Shown here in pieces: positions 20,401 through 29,202 of a DNA stretch of 64,000 nt. The notes below the pieces were generated by a model. That model ran no database searches, had not been told where the DNA came from, and saw nothing but the letters and a program-made list of their open reading frames with translations. The translations under genes were made by a program, and so were the position numbers. The DNA is taken from positions 558,001 to 622,000 of the forward strand of contig MOWL01000046.1 of assembly GCA_002110485.1 (NCBI GenBank). Reading direction: 5' to 3'. Each line of letters starts with the position of its first letter. Positions within the stretch are counted from its first letter, which is position 1. This stretch comes from Emergomyces orientalis (lineage: Eukaryota > Ascomycota > Eurotiomycetes > Onygenales > Ajellomycetaceae).

Positions 20401-21422
20401 TATATTCATGGAAAGAAAAACTAGGCTCAATGATTTCAATTGAAATAAGCGCATTATCAAAACCAGAAGAAGCTGAGAATCATAGAAGAATAATAGAGAA
20501 AATTGATTTTAAAAAGTCAATTCTAATCTATTCAGATGGTTCAATGAATGAAAATAAAGGCCTAGGAGCTGGAATAGCATATACAGAAGATAATTACAAA
20601 TATACATCAGATTCATGGAATATTGGAAATGAATGTGAAGTATTTGATGCTGAATTATATGCTATTATGAAAGCTTTTAAACTGATAGAAATAAAAGCTT
20701 CAAAAAGAAAAGATATGAAAGAAGCATGGATTTTTTCAGATAGTCAAGCAGCTTTGAAAAGAATTCAAAAAAATGAAATTCATAATGGTCAAATGAATAT
20801 AGAAGTAATTCTAAAGATATGCAAAAGAATTCAATTAAAATATAAGACAAAGATATATCTGAGCTGGGTTCCTGCTCATATAAATATACATGGAAATGAG
20901 CTTGCTGATGAAGCAGCAAAGAAAGGAACAGAACTAAATATTGCAAGTTCAAAAATAGTTTCATGGTCTTTTATTAAAAGAAAGATAAAAGAGAATTGCT
21001 TAGAAAAATGGCATAAAATATGGGAAAAACAAAGAAAAAGTCCTCACTATCTTAGATTTGAAACTAAACCTAAATGGAAATCATGCTCTATTAAGTGCAA
21101 GAAGAAGCTTTTCTCCTCAATCATTCAATTAAAACTAGGTCATGGCTATTTCAAATCTTATTTGAAAAGAATATCTGATATTGAAAGTGAAAATTGTGAA
21201 TATTGTGACTCTCTTGAAGACCCAGAACATATCTTAATGAATTGCTTATTAAATCAAGAACTTAGAGCTGAACTGAGATATAAATATAAGCTGAGAGAAA
21301 TGAATATGAAACTACTATTTTCAACTGAAATAGGCAGTCAATATTTAATTGATTTTCTCAATGAAACTCAAATAGCTACTAGAAATCAATTCTATTTCAA
21401 AGATGAAAATATAAATGAATGA
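17475..21422 (+). CDS. LINE ORF2: endonuclease, reverse transcriptase, RNase H
   Basis: 1,315 residues from the ATG at 17,475. Residues about 15-240 are an APE-type endonuclease with LLQEPNF, GDFNAHHIWW and SIIDLTF; the final motif reads SAH where relatives have SDH. The reverse transcriptase, about 470-770, has SKNKLIIILQ, GVPQGSPVSPILF and the catalytic SYVDDIGLIF (about 702). RNase H, about 1,017-1,150, keeps the acidic set in YSDGS, DAELYA, FSDSQAAL and GNELADEAA. A C-terminal CEYC..HILMNC is the zinc finger of this family. The frame is unbroken, so the element may be or recently was active, subject to the endonuclease change. It would cut the target and copy its RNA at the nick. Confidence 0.93.
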   Translation: MFTTQNNNKKKKKTIKNASKITFIQNNVDRNKDAIYSCLQIGFEEQTDFILLQEPNFDIEQQFIISHSSYHCFLPEKSDVKARVVIYARKRSRFQFNIKSNYISNSDILVGDIIDTRNQFDSIQLINIYNEKSLKVNDNSWTVDRELLNLSPEKNAIICGDFNAHHIWWNSECDYSIRSEKIVEWALQHELDIINEIDRQTFFRNNLMKKSIIDLTFLSKNLIENKVYNWFINSEETSGSAHEVIQFNIEIDEKETCENPLLSNQYNFEKAEWSEINKRIEDLKFEKKEELSNWNEKTIITDIILESRTNIITEIILESIKNFIPKKKLSEFSKPWWSEEITEKRKNLAKIKKEWKENIISYEEYKRIRNEYFTLIKKTKTSCWNKFLVNAQGKEIFKAFKYTKSKSVAKLPSLKYKIENEEYIAHSFEQKCQAFMKILFQKPPQSEQYSSICEYIEDSRWAWPDLSRNELETAVFTSSTKTAAGPDTINHLIIQKVFHSLKNELFELFSQLMKNGYHPECWRQATGIVLAKPNRKATMPKSYRIISLLNCLGKILEKIIATRLSYLGSITDLLYNDQMGGRKQNSAIDTVLSIIHDIQMAKNEGLVTTAAFIDIKGAFDHVSKNKLIIILQEMKLPKALIKWVICFMSKRYIQLLFDSLKQDITEIEIGVPQGSPVSPILFAIYTKNLFKDREMEIVRSPSYVDDIGLIFSSRTIKENCENIEKAAQEIFNRGDLNLIQFDMEKTELIHFFPKRYEKEISLNLLNQEIKPKSVVRWLGIWLDSKLNFKSHIQKRMAQAERVLNSIIQLSNTERGLSFQAMRQLYIACIASISDYGVQIWWKNQKHFIDKFQKLQNTALRRILGAFKTSPCRAMEIEASISPPEIRFEKICKNYALRIMKMPDIHSIRKRISTSYPPIQSGNDLDWNRYLDWNESQENQENERNRKKIPSQLYRVCSMIKNEFSSLNIEKIEHKKLYSWKEKLGSMISIEISALSKPEEAENHRRIIEKIDFKKSILIYSDGSMNENKGLGAGIAYTEDNYKYTSDSWNIGNECEVFDAELYAIMKAFKLIEIKASKRKDMKEAWIFSDSQAALKRIQKNEIHNGQMNIEVILKICKRIQLKYKTKIYLSWVPAHINIHGNELADEAAKKGTELNIASSKIVSWSFIKRKIKENCLEKWHKIWEKQRKSPHYLRFETKPKWKSCSIKCKKKLFSSIIQLKLGHGYFKSYLKRISDIESENCEYCDSLEDPEHILMNCLLNQELRAELRYKYKLREMNMKLLFSTEIGSQYLIDFLNETQIATRNQFYFKDENINE

Positions 21423-21824
21423 GAATCTGAAATATTCTTTATAAAAACTGCTAGATATTATATAATATCTCACTATTTCTTTTGTGTTAGAGTCTGTCTT
21501 TTATTTCCTTTGTATTCATGTCATGAGTTATTTTGTCTATCATTAATTTATTTTCTTTGTAATCACTTGAAAATTATATGAAAAAAAGAGAATATAAATA
21601 ATCTTCAAAGATATTTATAAATAAATAAATAAAAAAAAGAAAAATCAATTTGCTGACTATTCTGGGCTGGAATTCAAGTATTGCAAGTGCTATTTGTTTG
21701 AAGAAAAAATGTATAGTAATTAGTGTTAAAGTTAGAAAAATCCTGAGACTCTTTGAGTCTCAGGTAGATATCATAGTCTCTGACTGCATATATATCTATA
21801 ATTGAAGAATAATAATAATAATAA
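21423..21824 (+). other. LINE 3' UTR and TAA-repeat tail
   Basis: About 400 bp of AT-rich DNA follows ORF2 and ends in AATAATAATAATAATAATT directly before the target duplication. A tail of TAA repeats rather than poly(A) is known for the I factor clade. Confidence 0.85.
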
Positions 21825-21839
21825 TTAAGAATGATCATT
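21825..21839. repeat. Target site duplication of the LINE, right copy
   Basis: TTAAGAATGATCATT, identical to 13,906-13,920. After it the minus-strand transposase frame resumes with codons for MIIL shared between both copies. Confidence 0.92.
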
Positions 21840-22504
21840 GTACACAATGCTCAACCAGTTGCATTGACTTCAGCAACAGCAGTCATCCATTCCTGGTCTC
21901 CAGGCTGTATGAGTTTTGAATTTCTGGCTGCCTCAGAGCCAGTGACCACTCTGGCAGTTTCAATAACATCCATCTGAAATCCAGTCTCATCAAAGTTGTA
22001 AATATTGTCTGACAGAATCTCATACTTCTCAATGCTGTTTCATACAAGTCTAAATCATTCATGAATAACCTCAGGATTCTCACATAGCATCTGTTGATAA
22101 TCATATTTGTGTGAGAACTTAGTCTTTAGTTCTTCATAATATTTGACAAAGTTTCATACTCAATTCTGATCAACAGTTGATGAAGAATTTGATTCTCAGT
22201 TAATAAGAAGAATATTGAACATTTCTCATACAGTTTTAATCTGAGGTGGCTGTCCTTGCTCATCCATGACTAGAATTCATTGAACAAGACATTCTTTCTC
22301 AGTAAGAGTAAGTTTTCATTTTTTTGAAGAAGTATTGATGCGTGCTGTACAACTCTTCATCTAGTGATCAAGAATTGAATGAGGAACATTGTATAGCTTT
22401 ACTGCTGCTCATACACTTGAAATTTGATTCTTATTAAGTGCCTGAATGACTAAAAGAAGTCTTTCTTCTTGATTGAAAACTTGATTGCTTTGTGTGATTA
22501 ACAT
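21825..22504 (-). pseudogene. Fot/pogo-type transposase, N-terminal half (split by LINE)
   Basis: The frame starts with ATG at 22,504 (MLITQSNQVFNQEER). It has a helix-turn-helix of the pogo type (LLVIQALNKNQISSV, then KLYNVPHS), a CENP-B-like second DNA-binding domain (ELKTKFSHKYDYQ), and the first DDE aspartate in IYNFDETGFQMDV. It continues as VVTGSEAARNSKLIQPGDQEW and stops at the LINE junction. Eleven in-frame stops are present, ten TGA and one TAG; relatives have Trp or Arg at most of them (for example HE*FRLV for REWF). The other half lies at 13,137-13,919. Ends and terminal inverted repeats of the element could not be fixed. Confidence 0.88.
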
Positions 22505-23446
22505 GATCACAAAATGCAATTCTCATCATATGGCAGCTGAAAAGTGTCTCACTTAGTTGTGTGTCTTGCTTACTTGTGAATTATGTTATCATTATAATCA
22601 CCTCAGTTGGAACGATTAAAATACAATAATGTTTCATAATATTTCATTATATTGAATCTGAAATACCAGATATTACACTAGTGTGCCGAGTCTGTAATTT
22701 AACTGGGACTCGGACTTGTCTGCAGTTCAACCTCTCACAATATTTGGCATCACGTGTTGAGAAAAGGGCTTGAAACAGCGTCGAAAAAGGGGCATTGTGA
22801 TTGGCCACACCCTCATCTGACAGAATAGAGGTATGTGATTGAACTGGTTCAATTGAGTGGTTGAAACTGTTAGGTTATACTAGGGCTACCCGTAGTCACG
22901 TGCCCCACATTATATAGTTGCCAGTGTGTTCATTAGCTAGTTTAGTACCTGGTATGCATCTATTCCTTCAGAAACTACGAGATCTCCGGTCGCCGAAGGT
23001 CGGCGAGAAGTAAGGAGGCGTGGATGAAACACGCCAAGCCTAATCAGGACATGCTAGCCTGATTAGGACTAGCGCGCTCACAAGGTAGACTCTACACCTG
23101 AGCTATACCTAATGAGGCAATAATGAAACCAAGCCCAGGCGCGAATGCTGCCACGTGACACCGCAGACCCGACCGCGCGTTTAATTGTCGCCGCAAAATG
23201 AGGCCATCAAAAGACAGTGACATAGAAGAAAAACTAACATAGAGGAAACTCATCTCATATTACCCAAGGTGCATGCTAGCAGTAGTTTTGGCGCACCTAT
23301 TACCTATTGCGCATGGCTTTACCGGCTGTGGACAAAGGTTTTTAGGGTCAATTTTCCGTTATTTGGATACGCGCGACCCTTCCAGAGTGAGGATCTAGCA
23401 AACAAATCTTTATGAGCCCACCTCAATCGACAAAAATTTCCTCACC
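22505..23446. other. Boundary between transposon island and gene region; promoter of the DUF4211 gene
   Basis: Left of about 22,690 is pogo-element flank. To the right the GC content rises and E-box hexamers CACGTG occur near 22,754, 22,897 and 23,153. A cluster of three hairpins lies at 22,990-23,067 (separate entry). The final 150 bp before the ATG is the presumed promoter and leader of the next gene. Confidence 0.5.
22990..23105. ncRNA. Cluster of three perfect hairpins with a tRNA box A-like sequence
   Basis: Three adjacent perfect stem-loops: TCGCCGA-AGG-TCGGCGA (22,990-23,006), GGCGTG-GATGAAA-CACGCC (23,017-23,035) and CCTAATCAGG with CCTGATTAGG around a 9-nt loop (23,039-23,067). On the minus strand TAGCTCAGGTGTAGAG (23,105-23,090) resembles the D-arm/box A of a tRNA gene, and the middle hairpin has a 7-base loop like a T-arm. 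A full tRNA fold with matched acceptor ends is not found. It may be a decayed tRNA-derived SINE or a structured leader RNA. Confidence 0.3.
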
Positions 23447-25329
23447 ATGCCTCCCTTAACACGGCCAGCTGGAAACCGGGATGCTAAAAGGCAAACCCGC
23501 CTAGCCTTCACTCCCTTGACATCTTCCTCGCCTGGACTTGAGCGAAGCCCTGGGAGTGATAGAGTAACAGCCATGCGCTATAAAAACGCCTTTAGTTCAC
23601 CTAGTGCGAGCAGTCCGATCAAGAAAAAGAAAGAGCCGATTTCACAGATTTTTCAATCAAGTGAACGAGAGGATATATCGTCAGATGAAGAATCTATCCG
23701 CGCGCCTTCTTCGAGCCGCAGGCCGTTGAAGCGACTGACTATCGAAGATATGGATGAGGACGAGGGTGATGGGGAAGAGTCTGAAGATATCATCTGTTCG
23801 TCTCCTGCAAAACGGCGGAGACTGAATGTGCAACCTGAACCTTCTAAAGAAGATACTTCGCGTAACCGTGCTGAGCGGGATAAATTGGATCTAGAGGAGG
23901 ATCTGGAGGACCTTCGCGATTCGGGTATGACATCGATATTTTTTTTACTCTATAAGTATGAACATAGCTAAAAATGAGCTACAGCTACGACAAAGACAAG
24001 AACTCGAGGAAGAGTAGCGGATAAAGCCAAGCTTAAGCGGCAAACCCAACTAGAGGCTCTAAGGCGTCGAAGAGCCGGGGGGAAGCGCGAGGTAGTATCC
24101 GTGGAGTCATCTGAAGATGATTCGAACGCGGAACAAGCCGAAAATAGATCATCACCGGAGGAAGAGGATGAGGACGAGGAAGAGGAAGCCTGGATTAATC
24201 TAGATGAGGATAGCGACATTGAGCCTCCTGTCCCCGAAGACCTCGACAAGTATGAGGATGATTTCGTTGACCAAGACGAAGATGGAGCGTTAGGCGCTCC
24301 CGACGAACTTAACGATATCCCCTTCGAATTTACAAGGCATCGATACAAGCGGTTGAGAGACCATTTCAAGGACGTGGTTGAATGGATGGTGCATAACAAG
24401 CTAAATCCCGCATTCCCCCGTGACGATGTTGTCTATCGAGTCGCATTCAGCAAAGTAAACGACGAGGTAATGGGTCTTGCAGGGTCGCAACTTATATCTT
24501 CGGCGTGGAACAGAGACTTTAGAAAAGCTCTTGAAGCAAGACCAGGGATCGATGTCACCCTATACCCCCTCTCATTGGGCCATTCATGCGACGCTTGCAA
24601 TAAAACTAATCACCCTGCCTCGTTTGATATCCAATTTGACGGAAAGCCATACCTACTTGAGACACTAGAACCCGTTTCTGATGATGATGATGATGATGAT
24701 GATGGCGATGGCAATAGCGATAGCGATGGGCAAGAGGATGATGGGAGCGGGGATCGTGAACCTGGAAATATAGACCGCGAAGGCAACAAGATCCCAGATG
24801 CAAATACGCATTTTTACTTGGGGAGGTAAAACCGAAACCAAAAATATTATATTTCTCCCTCTTCCACTTCACCCCCAAACCTCCAATATTTTCCTCCCCT
24901 TCAAACCCCCCCCCCCCCCCAACTACTCCTTCAGTAACTAACCAGTCCCGTCGCCTCTAGACACTGTAAAACCAAAGCCGCAATGGCCCACACACTCATC
25001 CACTGGCGCTACCACCTCAACGATTGGATAATAGACTTCCTACAGCGCAAGGGTATATTCTCCGATAAGGATATCTTAGAGCGCGAGCATTGGAGCCAGA
25101 AAAAACGCACAAAATATGCCAACCAGGTGGTAGATGATATGGAGGAAGGTGGGGAAGTTAACAGGCTCTGGAGGGATTTCAATACAAATTTGAAGGCGGC
25201 GAGAGAAGCGAAGGTTTGTTTTACATCCCTCAACCGAACACCCCCCAACCCCTTAGAAAATACAGGACATGCAAATTTGTTTTCCCTAACATTTGGGCGA
25301 ACCACATAATTTAGGAATCTCGATGGTGA
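23447..25329 (+). CDS. DUF4211-domain nuclear protein
   Basis: Four exons, 528 residues: 23,447-23,924, 23,985-24,825, 24,961-25,213 and 25,315-25,329; all introns GT..AG. The N-terminal 265 residues are disordered, with basic clusters (IKKKK, AKRRR) that look like nuclear localisation signals and long acidic runs. From about residue 268 comes the fungal DUF4211 domain, with PFEFTRHRYKRLRDHFKD, VVEWMVHNKLNPAF, a CDAC pair and H-x-C downstream (GRHCKTKA), which could bind zinc. An Asp repeat (GATGAT...) lies in the middle of the domain. The last exon is only five codons (ESRW then stop), chosen because the acceptor TTAG at 25,311-25,314 keeps frame; that end is the least certain part. The function of the family is not known to me. 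Confidence 0.82.
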
Positions 25330-27190
25330 ATACCGTTTCGTGCTTGATTTTATCCCCTGGATTCTATTTTTTTTAACACGCCAAAGAAGAGGAGGGGGGG
25401 TGGGATGGGAATTGATGATTTAGGTCTTCATACCCTATACGAACAACATAAGCAGTAAAATTGGCTAGCCAACTCACTTACCCATCTCGAATTGCATCTA
25501 GCTTTGGAAGCTTGAGAACAGGCACTGAAAACCACACTCTCTTTCATCTTCGAGTTATTTATTCACTTTGATCTCGGTCTCCCCAAGACGAATATTTTCG
25601 CATAGTTTACATGTTTTGTATTATATCCCAAAATCATTCCATTCCATTCCCTTCCAACTCAAAATTTCACCTCGAAATCGCCATGACCAACTAACTCCCT
25701 GAAAGACCTGGTAATTTCTACTATATCGTTTACATATATCATCCACGCGCACACAGTCACTCACACTCACTCACTCTCACACACACACAAACACACCACC
25801 CTCAATAGAAAGGGCGATTGCCATCTGAATATCGTCCCCTTCAGTTTAAATAATTATTCTTATTTTTACTATTTTTTACCACATATCTTTGAATAGATAG
25901 AGAGCATAGCGCTCATGCATACATATATACACGAGCATGATCTCGAGTAAAAACATATATATAAGAAGTAAAGGGGAAAGGTCATTTGATGTGTAAAACT
26001 ACATGGTTAAATTTGATAGGGGGAAAGAAGGAAAGAAATATGAAAATGAGATAGGCATAACAAAAAAAATAAAAAATAAAAAAATAAAAAAATGGGTAAC
26101 ACAAAGAAAGAAGATAGGAGATTTGAGGGATACAAAAAGAAAAAGAAAAAGAGGAGGGGTCAATATATGGCAAAATGGGTTGAGATAGATACAAGTTGAA
26201 TGGGGTTCAGGGTCAGCTGCAGTAGAATGGAATGGAAGAAGGGAGGAAGACGGTTTTGTTAAAAGGTGGTTGGTTTGGGAGGAGGGTCGGTGTTGTTGGC
26301 CGTGACTGCTGGTGGAAAAGTAGATTTGCAGAAAGGAAAAGGACATCCCCCTTCCTCCGTTCTAATCATTTTGCGTGCCAGAGGACAAGGACAGGCGAAG
26401 AAAGAAAGAAAATTTTTAATAGACACTAATATCGCGAAGGAAAGCTGATATTTTACTTTTTTTAATTTTCTTTCTTTCCTTTTTGCTTGGATAATTTTGA
26501 TTTTTCCTCGTGGTATGATGGGTTGCAATGATTTCGTTCGTCAGAAGGTTATTATGGCGTTATTTTTCAACATTGCCCGCCTCTTTTTTGTCTCGTCGAT
26601 ATGCGATCATAGAGAATAGGTTTAAAAATACGTCTCGTCGTTTTCCATATGCTGTATATTAAAAAGCAGAGGGGTTCAGGTTGGTTAGTTGACGAAATGG
26701 GAGTCAATGTTCCAAAGTCGTATATTGAACTTCCCCAAACTCCCATTGGCACTCGAAAAGTGGCGAAAAACGTCGCATATCCCCTTTTTCTTTCCTTTCC
26801 GTGTTGCGTGTTATTGTTACGTCCTCATGGTATATCTTCGGGGTAAAGTCGTTCATTATGCGACAATATTTTCCACACAGAGTTCTGGTTCAAACAAACA
26901 CCTTCCACTCCACCCTCCTGATTCAACATACTTCCACATCTCTCTCATCTCCTCCTCTTTCTTGTCATCGGTTTAGGGGTTTACAGAGATTTTTCTCCCT
27001 CCGGTGTCCCCTCGGGGTTGGTAATGGCGCTTGTGGCGCCGGGCGTCAACATCTATGGAAAGAAAAAGTTAAGTCAGCACACATTGATAGCCCGCATTCT
27101 AAGAGACCATTATCTTTTTGTTGTTTTTTTTCCTTTCTTCTTCTTCTGCTTCTTCCCTTCTTCCCTTCACTTGTTATTTGCGAGCTGAAA
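25330..27190. other. Convergent intergenic region, no gene
   Basis: Lies between the ends of the DUF4211 gene (+) and the Tom22 gene (-), so it holds the 3' UTRs of both. It contains CA-rich and A/T-rich low-complexity runs (about 25,750-25,800 and 26,060-26,100) and pyrimidine-rich tracts near 27,120-27,170. The open frames present are low-complexity shadows with no domain. Confidence 0.6.
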
Positions 27191-27821
27191 TCATACCTCA
27201 TTAGCCCCCTTGATCATCCCTTGCTCGCGCTCCATCTGCGCATATTGTTGTTCTTCGGCCAGAGCCAAGGCCCAGGGGACACCGAGTAGGAAAGCACTTG
27301 TGCTCAGCACCCAGAGCGTCTTGCCTCCGAATGAGATGGTAGATCTGGCGAATGAGGTGACTGAGGAGATGGAGCTGGAGATTTTGTGTCGGGATTGTGG
27401 GGGGATGATATCCTTGAGAGCTACGATTCTCTCATACAACGACTCGTCCTCTGGGAGGGCGTCGTAGGATTCTGTGGAGAATTCGGAATCTAATTGAGAA
27501 TTGAACGGGGGGGTAATAAAAATTAGAAAAAGAGTAAAGTGTTTGAGGGAGAGTCCAGAGATCGAGGTTGGGAACGTGATCGATATCAATATCAAGATCA
27601 CATTATCCTCACAGGGCATTGGTATGAAAGGTAAGATTTGGGGCATCCCAAACGAAACGCGGAGAGGAGAAATAGAGAGAGTGCCATGGTGCGACCGAGA
27701 ACATACCGGTATCTGTGAAATCATCATCATCTTCTTCACTCTCGAGGAGGGCACCGCTCTTCGGATGCTGGGTGGGTTTCTCCCTGAAGTGTTCGTCTTC
27801 GACTTCCTGGAGCTTAACCAT
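27191..27821 (-). CDS. tom22: Mitochondrial import receptor subunit Tom22
   Basis: Two exons on the minus strand, 27,821-27,707 and 27,489-27,191, joined through GTATGT..TTAG; 137 residues. It is the central receptor of the TOM complex in the outer mitochondrial membrane, anchored by one membrane span with an acidic cytosolic N-terminus that binds presequences. Seen here: the acidic stretch LLESEEDDDDFTDTD and PEDESLYERIVALKDIIP, the conserved core ERIVALKDIIPPQSR, then IISFGG-type entry STISFGGKTLWVLSTSAF and a hydrophobic span ending ALALAEEQQ, and a short intermembrane tail. The ATG starts MVKLQEVEDEHF, as in relatives. An intron of 217 bp is large for such a small gene. Confidence 0.92.
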
Positions 27822-29202
27822 TGCGGAGAAGAATATATATATATCAAAAATAAAAAGGGACGGTAATTTCGAGAGAGGAAGTAGCCCAGAAAGTAGTGAG
27901 GTATAGTTGTGTCGTTGGGGGCTTGAAGAAGTTGAAGCAATAATGAAGCAATGATGGCCGTTGCTGGTCTCAAACGTCCGACTTTTTTTTAGGGCCAAGA
28001 ATTGCAGCAGAGAAAAAAAAAGCTGGTGATGTAAAAGCGGCGTCAGGTTCCCACTGAATCGGTTAGTTGTGTCTGGCTGTACCCATTTCGTTCTCCTATC
28101 ATACTACATTCGAACACGGCCATTCTTCTCAATCTCGATCTGAAATGAGATGTGAGATATGAGATGTGAGATATGAGGAGGCTCCCGCAAGCCCAATAGA
28201 TTAGCACAACCTCTGCTGATATACGCTGTGTGTATGATCCATTTTAAGACAGCCACGAGCATCATCCCATTCCCCCACTGATTAGTAGGCAATTCCCACC
28301 ACCCATCTTCTCCCTAATATTGCAAAATAATGGCTTTCAAAAGGAGGATCACCTCGATCCCGGGACGCAGGTAGAATTATCTATCAGTGGGGTACTTATA
28401 CACACCTGCTAACCCTATATATTCATGGATCGTGGAAAGCAGTCCCTTGAACTGAAGGTCTCCGTACTACGTATTGTTTGCTTCGGTTAGATGCGCAATT
28501 TGCATACGTACATACAGAAACATCGCCCAGCAGGCAGTAGCATTATGAATACGACCCTTGGCAGTAATAAAAGATATTTGATGCTGATAAGAAATTATTG
28601 AACATGCCCTAATCAATTTTTGTTGAGCAAACCCTTTCCCCCGTCGATATCCATTGGGGGGTCTGGAGTATATAAATTTGGGCGGTCAGCCACCTCCCAA
28701 CAAGCAGTTTATTTATTATCTAGCAGCAAGTTCTAGCCAGTGTAATTTGTGTAAAAATTCCCAACTGTTTCAACTAATAAGTATCCAATTCCTATCCTAG
28801 GTATCCATGGATAGTTGCGGGTGTTGAACCTGCCCTGACTAAGCAGGGATGCGGCGTTTCGGCGAATTTCTGTGGCCTGGATCTCTGTCCTTTGCCACGG
28901 CTTTGACGAAAAAAAGAAATCGACGGATGAATATCGGGTCCAGCAGGGGTAGCTTCTTGGTGTAGCCCCTCGACTCGACGCCGACGGAGCTTCGCGCAAG
29001 GGTACAAGGTTTCTGCTGCTTCATAGCATCCTTATATCCACGGGTGGCTCCGGTTTGGACAACGAAAGTAAAAAAAATAGTTAGGGGTAAAATATTCATC
29101 TATGGTTATAGCTCCCCCCGCCATTCTATTTTATATATTCACACTGTTTTTATTTTATTTTAATTATATACATATAAAATTCTTCCCACAAAAAAATTAA
29201 AT
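27822..29202. promoter_or_regulatory. Divergent intergenic region, Tom22 and acetoacetyl-CoA synthetase promoters
   Basis: About 1.4 kb between two divergent genes. A TATA-like TATAAAT at about 28,670 preceded by ATTGG (inverted CCAAT) at 28,653 could start the plus-strand transcript, giving a leader of about 500 nt. The minus-strand open frames at 28,733-29,099 overlap this leader and have no recognisable domain. No RNA gene is seen. Confidence 0.4.

Larger units (their letters stand above)
13921..21824 (+). mobile_element. I/Tad-like LINE insertion with chimeric 5' end, 7.9 kb
   Basis: Everything between the two target duplications. From the left: 646 bp of ORF2 RT sequence (matches 18,795-19,440), 30 bp matching 18,183-18,212, about 0.5 kb of non-LINE DNA, an AT-rich leader, ORF1, ORF2, a 3' UTR and a TAATAATAA tail (about 21,807-21,824). 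RNase H in ORF2 plus the TAA tail point to the I superfamily, in which fungal Tad1 is also placed. Both ORFs are intact while the host transposase is full of stops, so this is the youngest insertion in the island. GC content is very low compared with host genes. Confidence 0.9.

Noticed and set aside
6489..22504. TGA read as tryptophan (altered genetic code)
   Set aside because: Several of the TGA sites are Arg in relatives, and host genes such as the DUF4211 gene, acetoacetyl-CoA synthetase and alpha-MPP end in TGA and use TGG for Trp. Mutation explains the data better.
12998..22751. GTGATGC / GCATCAC as pogo terminal inverted repeats
   Set aside because: Only seven bases match, and the right copy is not followed by the TA duplication expected for this family.
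27191..27973. Single 260-codon gene on the minus strand
   Set aside because: The upstream part is intron sequence in frame by chance; the spliced model gives a standard 137-residue Tom22 with an acidic N-terminus.
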